Assembly: GCA_012515255.1 (NCBI GenBank)
Contig: JAAYYR010000088.1
Coordinates: 1 to 18,184 of the forward strand
Length of the DNA: 18,184 nt
Direction of reading: 5' to 3'
DNA from: Clostridia bacterium
Lineage (GTDB): Bacteria > Bacillota > Dehalobacteriia > UBA4068
Shown here: positions 13,794-18,184 of the stretch, in pieces
Layout of the letters: each line of letters opens with the position of its first letter
How positions within the stretch are numbered: position 1 is the stretch's first letter
Made by a program: the position numbers and the translations under genes
Notes under the pieces: generated by a model
The model's input: only the letters and a program-made list of their open reading frames with translations
Told to the model about the DNA's origin: nothing
The model's database searches: none

Positions 13794-14669
13794 ATGCAAA
13801 ACGAGCGTTACGGTTTGAATAAAGAATTGGCCCAGATGTTGAAGGGCGGCGTGATCATGGACGTCACCACCCCCGACCAAGCGAAAACCGCCGAGGCCGC
13901 GGGCGCTTGCGCCGTGATGGCCCTAGAGCGTATCCCGGCCGATATCCGCGCCGCGGGCGGCGTATCCCGTATGAGCGACCCCCAGATGATTCGCGGTATT
14001 CAGCAGGCGGTGACCATCCCGGTGATGGCCAAATGCCGCATCGGCCACTTTGTCGAGGCGCAGATTCTCGAGGCGATCGAGATCGACTATATTGACGAGA
14101 GCGAAGTGCTGTCTCCCGCCGACGATATTCATCATATCGATAAAACCAAGTTCAAGGTGCCTTTTGTTTGCGGCTGCCGCGATTTGGGCGAAGCCCTGCG
14201 TCGCATCAATGAGGGCGCTTCGATGATCCGCACCAAGGGCGAGCCCGGCACCGGCGATATCATTCAGGCAGTACGCCATATGCGGCTGATCCAAAGCCAG
14301 ATCCGCTGGATTTCCTCCATGGCCGAGGCGGAGCTGTTTGAGGCGGCTAAATCGCTGCAAGTGCCTTATGACCTGGCGCGTTATGTCCATGACAACGCCA
14401 AGCTGCCTGTGGTCAATTTCGCGGCGGGCGGCGTCGCCACTCCGGCGGACGCGGCGCTGATGATGCAACTGGGAGCGGAAGGCGTTTTTGTCGGCTCCGG
14501 CATTTTCAAATCCGGCAATCCGGAAAAGCGCGCCGCCGCTATCGTTAAAGCGGTCACTAATTATCAGGACGCGGATTTGCTGGCCAAGCTCTCCGAGGAT
14601 CTCGGCGCCGCCATGGTGGGCATCAATGAGAGCGAGATCCAATTGCTGATGGCGGAGCGTGGCGTGTAA
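13794..14669 (+). CDS. pdxS: Pyridoxal 5'-phosphate synthase subunit PdxS
   Basis: Synthase subunit of the DXP-independent PLP pathway: condenses ribose-5-phosphate (or ribulose-5-phosphate), glyceraldehyde-3-phosphate and ammonia from PdxT. The 291 residues form a TIM barrel with KGGVIMDVTTPDQA (Asp23), ALERIPADIRAAGGVSRM, VMAKCRIGH with the Schiff-base Lys80, and RTKGEPGTG with Lys148. GVATPADAALMMQLGAEGVF closes the phosphate site. The ATG at 13794 has AGGAG (13781-13785) eight bases upstream; the in-frame extension back to 13653 would overlap pdxR and its promoter. The stop overlaps the pdxT start. Confidence 0.97.
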   Translation: MQNERYGLNKELAQMLKGGVIMDVTTPDQAKTAEAAGACAVMALERIPADIRAAGGVSRMSDPQMIRGIQQAVTIPVMAKCRIGHFVEAQILEAIEIDYIDESEVLSPADDIHHIDKTKFKVPFVCGCRDLGEALRRINEGASMIRTKGEPGTGDIIQAVRHMRLIQSQIRWISSMAEAELFEAAKSLQVPYDLARYVHDNAKLPVVNFAAGGVATPADAALMMQLGAEGVFVGSGIFKSGNPEKRAAAIVKAVTNYQDADLLAKLSEDLGAAMVGINESEIQLLMAERGV

Positions 14670-15259
14670 TGCGGGTGGCCGTTTTAGCCGTTCAGGGGGC
14701 TTTCATCGAGCATATCCACATGCTGGACCGCCTTGGTGTAGCAACGCTGGAACTGCGCAACCAGGATGATCTGGCGCGGCCTTTCGATGGGCTGATTTTG
14801 CCGGGCGGCGAAAGCACCACCATGGGCAGGCTGCTGCGAGAGCAGGGAATGCTGGCGCCGCTGCAAAAGAGGATCAGCGCCGGGCTACCGGTATTCGGCA
14901 CCTGCGCCGGCATGATACTCCTGGCTCGCTATTTAAGCAATCAGGGCGAGGCCGATCCTCTGCCGCATTTCGCTACCATGGATATCAAGGTGCGGCGCAA
15001 TGCCTACGGTCGCCAACTCGGCAGTTTCCATACCGTGGCTGAGATGGCGGGATTGCCCGACTTTCCCATGACTTTTATCCGCGCCCCCTATATCGAAGCC
15101 GTGGGGCCGGGCGTGGAAGTGCTGGCGCGGGTGGAGGGCCGGATTATTGCCGCGCGGCAAAACAACCAGTTGGCGACCTCCTTCCACCCCGAGCTGACCG
15201 CGGACGCCAGGGTGCATGAATTGTTCCTGCGCATGATCAAAGTTGCCGACGCAGCTTGA
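14669..15259 (+). CDS. pdxT: Pyridoxal 5'-phosphate synthase glutaminase subunit PdxT
   Basis: Class I glutamine amidotransferase that hydrolyses glutamine and channels ammonia to PdxS. The 196 residues include LAVQGAFIEHI, the oxyanion-region motif LPGGESTTMGRLL (44-56), nucleophile Cys79 in VFGTCAGMILLA, and His173 and Glu175 in TSFHPELT. The start overlaps the pdxS stop (TAATG), so expression is coupled and a stoichiometric complex is expected. Confidence 0.97.
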   Translation: MRVAVLAVQGAFIEHIHMLDRLGVATLELRNQDDLARPFDGLILPGGESTTMGRLLREQGMLAPLQKRISAGLPVFGTCAGMILLARYLSNQGEADPLPHFATMDIKVRRNAYGRQLGSFHTVAEMAGLPDFPMTFIRAPYIEAVGPGVEVLARVEGRIIAARQNNQLATSFHPELTADARVHELFLRMIKVADAA

Positions 15260-15333
15260 GTGCGTTGTTGTTGAGCCGGTGCATTTGGCTGACGCATAGG
15301 CCAAAGCGCCGCCGGGGCTGAACACTTTTGTGC

Positions 15334-15379
15334 ATATAAGAGAACTCCGCCGGTTTTGGGCCGCGGAGTTTTCTTATAT
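15334..15379 (+). terminator. Long hairpin after pdxST, likely terminator
   Basis: 17-bp stem: ATATAAGAGAACTCCGC (15334-15350) with GCGGAGTTTTCTTATAT (15363-15379), one G-T wobble, 12-base loop. The T-rich stretch lies within the 3' arm rather than after it, so termination efficiency is uncertain. It is the only candidate stop for the pdxST transcript. Confidence 0.6.
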
Positions 15380-15388
15380 CACGAAAAT

Positions 15389-15416
15389 TTGCTGAAATTT
15401 TTCTTCCGGGTACAAT
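15389..15416 (+). promoter_or_regulatory. Promoter of the SanA-like gene
   Basis: TTGCTG (15389-15394), a 16-base spacer and TACAAT (15411-15416). Predicted start near 15423, at the left edge of a long dyad. Confidence 0.6.
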
Positions 15417-15423
15417 GGCGCAG

Positions 15424-15455
15424 GGATAATCATTGGCCGCGGCAAATGATTATCC
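15424..15455 (+). promoter_or_regulatory. 32-bp dyad at the predicted start of the SanA-like transcript
   Basis: Perfect 11-bp inverted repeats GGATAATCATT (15424-15434) and AATGATTATCC (15445-15455) separated by ten bases. The position at about +1 fits an operator or a 5' mRNA stem-loop. It is not followed by a T tract, so it is not a terminator. Confidence 0.5.
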
Positions 15456-15493
15456 GAGTAAATATTAAGTATTCAATACCAAGGAGCGCAATA

Positions 15494-16198
15494 ATGAAGC
15501 CACCAAAGCCGCCGCACAATTCGTCTTTACAGCCAAGACGGGCTCTCCGCCGCCTGGCCTTAATCGCGGCCGGCCTTTGTTTGTTGGCGGCGCTGTTTGT
15601 GCTTATAGCCAATATGGCTGTGCGCGCGGCGGGCTGCCGTATTATCAGCGTGGAGCAGGCAGCCTTGCTTAAAGCAGACTGCATTTTGGTTCTGGGCGCA
15701 GGCGTGACCAAGAGCGGCGGCCCCAGCCCAATGCTGGCCGACCGGCTGGCGGCCGGCGTCGCTCTTTATCAGGCGCAAGCAGCGGATAAGCTGTTGATGA
15801 GCGGCGATCATGGCCGTAAAGATTATGATGAGGTCAATGCGATGAAGGATTATGCTATCGCGCGCGGCATACCGACTGGCGACGTGTTTATGGATCATGC
15901 CGGTTTCTCCACCTATGAGAGCGTTTACCGCTGCCGCGATGTCTTCGCCGCGCAAAAAATTATCATTGTCACGCAAGAATATCATCTTTACCGCGCTTTG
16001 TATATCGCGGAACGCCTGGGATTGGAGGCTTATGGCGTAGCCGCCGACCAAAGAGCATATGCCGGACAGGGGCTGCGCGATTTGCGCGAGGTCGCGGCCC
16101 GCGCCAAAGATTTTCTTAATTGCCTGATTCAGCCGCCGCCGACTTTTCTTGGCGAGATGATACCTGTGTCTGGCGACGGCGACGCGACCAATGATTAA
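15494..16198 (+). CDS. SanA/YdcF-like membrane-anchored protein (DUF218 family)
   Basis: A 234-residue protein with a basic N-terminus (Arg15-Arg20), one transmembrane segment (about 20-40) and an outward-facing DUF218 domain. Family blocks are DCILVLGAGV (62-71), PSPMLADRLAAGVALY (78-92), LLMSGDHG (100-107), YDEVNAMKDYAIARGIP (111-127), DHAGFSTYESV (134-144) and VTQEYHLYRALYIAERLG (159-176). The pattern is closest to SanA, linked in enteric bacteria to envelope barrier function and vancomycin exclusion; the biochemical activity is not settled. The ATG at 15494 has AAGGAG (15481-15486) seven bases upstream; an extension to 15356 would run through the promoter and dyad. A terminator follows. 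Confidence 0.88.
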   Translation: MKPPKPPHNSSLQPRRALRRLALIAAGLCLLAALFVLIANMAVRAAGCRIISVEQAALLKADCILVLGAGVTKSGGPSPMLADRLAAGVALYQAQAADKLLMSGDHGRKDYDEVNAMKDYAIARGIPTGDVFMDHAGFSTYESVYRCRDVFAAQKIIIVTQEYHLYRALYIAERLGLEAYGVAADQRAYAGQGLRDLREVAARAKDFLNCLIQPPPTFLGEMIPVSGDGDATND

Positions 16199-16201
16199 CC
16201 T

Positions 16202-16228
16202 CTCCCGCCTGGCGGGGGCTTTGTTTTT
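16202..16228 (+). terminator. Intrinsic terminator after the SanA-like gene
   Basis: 7-bp stem CTCCCGC (16202-16208) and GCGGGGG (16212-16218), one T-G wobble, three-base loop, then TTTGTTTTT (16220-16228). Confidence 0.75.
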
Positions 16229-16261
16229 GCCGCCGCCAATCGCGGTGGGCCAGGCCGAATC

Positions 16262-16290
16262 TTGACTTATCATGCCGGCTGTCATATCAT
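16262..16290 (+). promoter_or_regulatory. Promoter of the thioredoxin-like gene
   Basis: TTGACT (16262-16267), a 17-base spacer and TATCAT (16285-16290). A small hairpin TGCTAT (16302-16307) with ATAGCA (16312-16317) lies early in the 5' untranslated region. Confidence 0.65.
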
Positions 16291-16373
16291 AGTATTGATG
16301 CTGCTATTGCGATAGCAAATGGAGAAAACAAGCTGCCCAAAGGCCGGTGTTTTATGATGTATGGAGGTCAAGT

Positions 16374-16604
16374 ATGGAAATCAAGGTTTTTGGCTACGGT
16401 TGTTCCCGTTGTAACCACACTTATGATTTAGTGCGGCAGGTGCTGGATGAAGACTGTATAGAAGCGAAGCTGAGTAAGGTCACTGATCGGGAGGAAATCA
16501 CCGCCTGCGGCGTAAAGGTTGTGCCGACGATCATGGTTGACGGCAAAATCAAGCTGGCGGGCAAAGTGCCGCGTTGTGAGGAAATCCGACGATTGCTCGG
16601 ATAG
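16374..16604 (+). CDS. Small thioredoxin-like redox-active disulfide protein
   Basis: A 76-residue minimal thioredoxin fold. The N-terminal strand IKVFGYGCSRC places the redox pair at Cys10 and Cys13 (CSRC), and VVPTIMVDGK has the conserved cis-proline at Pro51. The size matches the short thioredoxin/glutaredoxin-like proteins of archaea and anaerobic bacteria (the MTH895-like group). It likely acts in the cytoplasm as a thiol reductant; the partner is unknown. The ATG at 16374 follows TGGAGGTC, with GGAGG (16363-16367) six bases upstream; a longer frame to 16347 would include that site and is rejected. It has its own promoter, and the membrane protein gene starts 31 bases downstream. Confidence 0.88.
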   Translation: MEIKVFGYGCSRCNHTYDLVRQVLDEDCIEAKLSKVTDREEITACGVKVVPTIMVDGKIKLAGKVPRCEEIRRLLG

Positions 16605-16635
16605 ACGCCCTTTTTGCGGACGGCGCGGCGCAGAC

Positions 16636-18021
16636 ATGGCTATGGCACGTAAACTATGGGCGCAACTAAAAATCTCTTTTCGCCAAGACGCTGCGGAGAC
16701 GGTCACCGCGGGGTTTATTTTATTATTGCTGCTCGGGCTGCCTTTAGTCTTCGGGCCGCGGGGCTATTATAATATCACTGCTGTCAAGCACAGCTTTTTA
16801 TTGAGCGCTTTCTTCGCCTATCTTGTGGCTTTATCCGCGGCCATAGCTTATCAGTGGCGGCGCGGCGGCAGCGCGCGTCCCGGCTTGCGCCGTCTTTGGC
16901 GAGTCGCCCGGCCGGAGCAGAAATTGATTTTGCTTTTCGCCCTGATCAGTATGCTCTCCGCCTTGGCTTCCCCTGATCCCGAACTTGTTTGGGCCGGCAG
17001 CGGACGCTTCGAGGGGCTGGGCACCGGCCTGGTCTATTGCGGCATTTTCTTGGCGGTTTCCAGTTTTGGCCGCTTCCGCCCGCTTTTTATTTATGCCCTC
17101 CTGATACCTGTGGCGTTTAATTCGGTTTTGGTGTACCGCCAACTCGCCGGGGGTAATCCGCTGGGTCTTTATCCTCCGGGGCTGAATTATTATGACGGCA
17201 ATATTGTCTATAGCGGTGAGTTTCTTGGCACGATCGGCAATAGCGGCCTGCTGGCGGCTTTCCTATGCCTGGCAATGCCGTCGCTGCTTGTCTATTTTGC
17301 CCGCCGGCCGCGTCATCGCCAAAGCCTGGCCCTGCTGGCAGGCGGACTGCTGGGGCTGGCGATGCTGCTGGCCAGCCGTATCGCCGCCGGTCTGGTGGGG
17401 CTATTAGCCTGTTTTCTGGTCGTCGCGCCGCTGCTGCCGCGCGGCCGGCGTAACCGGCGAATCGTGCTGCTGCTCGTATTGCTGCTGCTGCTGGCCTTAT
17501 TTTTATTGCTGCTTAGCTATGACGGGCCGCCGCAAGGCTTACTCTACGAGGCGTCCGCGCTATTGCATGGCCATGCGGAAGCAGAATTCGGCTCAGGCCG
17601 CCTGCTCATCTGGCAGCGCGCCTGGGCGTTGATTCCGGAACGACCGCTCCTGGGCGGCGGCCCGGATACCTTGGGGAAGCGGCTTGATTTGGTGTTTACC
17701 TCGCATGATGCAAGCGCGCCGCCGCGACAGGCCCGGGTGGACAATGCGCATAATGATTATCTCAATATCGCCGTCAATCTTGGCTTGCCCGCTTTACTGG
17801 TTTATGTGGCCGCTTTGCTTTGCACTGCCCGCGGCTTTCTTAGGCGGCGCTGCTCCGATGCTGTTTTAGCTTTGGGCGCGGGCTTGCTTTGTTATAGCGC
17901 GCAAATCTTTTTCAGCTTCAGTTTATGCATTACCGCGCCGATATTTTGGCTGTTTTGGGGCCTGCTAGTAGCCGAGCTGGCCAAAGAAAAACAGGACGAC
18001 TGCAGTCGTCCTGTTGCATGA
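16636..18021 (+). CDS. O-antigen ligase / polymerase family membrane protein (Wzy_C-like)
   Basis: A polytopic membrane protein of about 461 residues with roughly 12 hydrophobic segments (for example 24-40, 53-72, 96-112, 200-222, 231-266, 276-293, 382-397 and 408-447). A large loop of about 295-380 carries LLIWQRAWALIPERPLLGGG (323-342) and DNAHNDYLNIAVNLGLPALL (369-388), the blocks that define the O-antigen ligase/Wzy family, including the conserved loop histidine. Members join or polymerise lipid-linked glycans; whether this one ligates LPS, polymerises a capsule or acts on glycoprotein cannot be told. The start is uncertain: ATG at 16636 and 16642 are both possible and neither has a good ribosome binding site, so coupling to the preceding gene is possible. 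The last codons overlap a palindrome that terminates the opposite strand. Confidence 0.85.
   Translation: MAMARKLWAQLKISFRQDAAETVTAGFILLLLLGLPLVFGPRGYYNITAVKHSFLLSAFFAYLVALSAAIAYQWRRGGSARPGLRRLWRVARPEQKLILLFALISMLSALASPDPELVWAGSGRFEGLGTGLVYCGIFLAVSSFGRFRPLFIYALLIPVAFNSVLVYRQLAGGNPLGLYPPGLNYYDGNIVYSGEFLGTIGNSGLLAAFLCLAMPSLLVYFARRPRHRQSLALLAGGLLGLAMLLASRIAAGLVGLLACFLVVAPLLPRGRRNRRIVLLLVLLLLLALFLLLLSYDGPPQGLLYEASALLHGHAEAEFGSGRLLIWQRAWALIPERPLLGGGPDTLGKRLDLVFTSHDASAPPRQARVDNAHNDYLNIAVNLGLPALLVYVAALLCTARGFLRRRCSDAVLALGAGLLCYSAQIFFSFSLCITAPIFWLFWGLLVAELAKEKQDDCSRPVA
17983..18015 (-). terminator. Intrinsic terminator for the minus-strand PspC gene, inside the end of the ligase-like gene
   Basis: A perfect 26-bp palindrome (17990-18015, centre CTGCAG) is followed on the minus strand by TTTTT-C-TTT (complement of 17991-17983). 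On the plus strand there is no T tract after it. It begins 26 bases beyond the PspC stop and lies within the last codons of the convergent membrane-protein gene. Confidence 0.8.
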
Positions 18022-18040
18022 TTCGTTATTAAGGCTGGGC

Positions 18041-18184
18041 TTAAACGTCTGTATAACCGGGATCGCTGGGAATGATGATTGCGGCCAGAATGTAGACGAT
18101 GATGCCGGGAAAGGCTACCGTGAACACAGACAATAGCACATAGGCCAGGCGAATCAGGGTGGCGTCAACGCCAAAATAATCAGC
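18041..18184 (-). CDS. PspC-domain protein, C-terminal 47 residues, start outside the window
   Basis: The minus strand is open from the window edge to a TAA at 18041-18043. The visible end reads ADYFGVDATLIRLAYVLLS, then a hydrophobic stretch and GIIVYILAAIIIPSD, with a short polar tail ending TDV. The pattern of Tyr-Phe-Gly-Val-Asp, an Arg before a transmembrane helix, and a final hydrophobic segment ending Ile-Pro is that of the PspC domain, found in phage-shock-type envelope stress proteins and in many small Bacillota membrane proteins. Too little is present to say whether the protein is PspC alone or a multidomain form. Confidence 0.75.
   Translation of the reverse strand, partial: ADYFGVDATLIRLAYVLLSVFTVAFPGIIVYILAAIIIPSDPGYTDV

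Noticed and set aside
13923..14642. 239-residue frame antisense to pdxS
   Set aside because: Shadow of a GC-rich, highly conserved gene on the other strand; the His/Asp/Arg-rich composition is typical of such shadows.
15424..15455. Fur box
   Set aside because: The half-sites are similar in base content, but Fur sites have 7-1-7 geometry and these arms are 11 bases with a 10-base GC-rich centre.
15560..16285. 241-residue frame antisense to the SanA-like gene
   Set aside because: The plus-strand gene has clear family motifs and a ribosome binding site; the antisense product has neither.

Overview
The window looks chromosomal and appears to come from a member of the Bacillota. The reasons are AT-rich SigA-type promoters in a GC-rich genome, strong AAGGAG-type ribosome binding sites, a PdxR-pdxST locus, a type I-beta DAHP synthase and a type II dehydroquinase. 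A SanA-like protein and an O-antigen-ligase-type membrane protein would fit Negativicutes, but a GC-rich Clostridia lineage is equally possible, so I do not name a genus. I see no rRNA, tRNA, CRISPR array, transposase or phage gene.

Layout: (1) 1-1262, the end of an iron-sulfur assembly operon (cysteine desulfurase, then a NifU/IscU scaffold with a Cys-rich tail), closed by a terminator. (2) 1343-2532, a monocistronic NAD-dependent epimerase/dehydratase with its own promoter and terminator. (3) 2613-3101, a Cu/Zn superoxide dismutase without a signal peptide. (4) 3131-11615, the main locus: a strong promoter, a leader with a 41-residue Tyr/Phe-rich peptide and an intrinsic terminator, then aroF-tyrA-aroB-aroA-aroC-pheA-aroEK-aroQ. 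These eight tightly packed genes carry every step from erythrose-4-phosphate plus PEP to chorismate, plus both branches to the immediate keto-acid precursors of Tyr and Phe. Only the final aminotransferase is absent. (5) 11692-12213, a small flavodoxin-like protein and a terminator. (6) 12249-15379, a MocR/PdxR regulator divergent from pdxS-pdxT (PLP synthase), with an intergenic region holding a good pdxR promoter and inverted repeats. (7) 15389-18184, envelope and redox genes: a SanA/YdcF-like membrane-anchored protein preceded by a long dyad, a minimal CxxC thioredoxin-like protein, an O-antigen-ligase-type polytopic protein and, on the opposite strand at the edge, the end of a PspC-domain protein.

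The observation I rate highest is the aro leader. Residues 18-26 of the leader peptide contain seven aromatic residues in nine. They sit between RNA segments that can form mutually exclusive hairpins: 3228-3233 with 3285-3290, 3280-3290 with 3343-3353, and 3345-3353 with 3362-3370 followed by seven T. This is the architecture of ribosome-mediated transcription attenuation by Tyr/Phe supply. In Bacillota, amino-acid operons are more often controlled by T-boxes or protein regulators. The pairing was worked out by eye and is untested.
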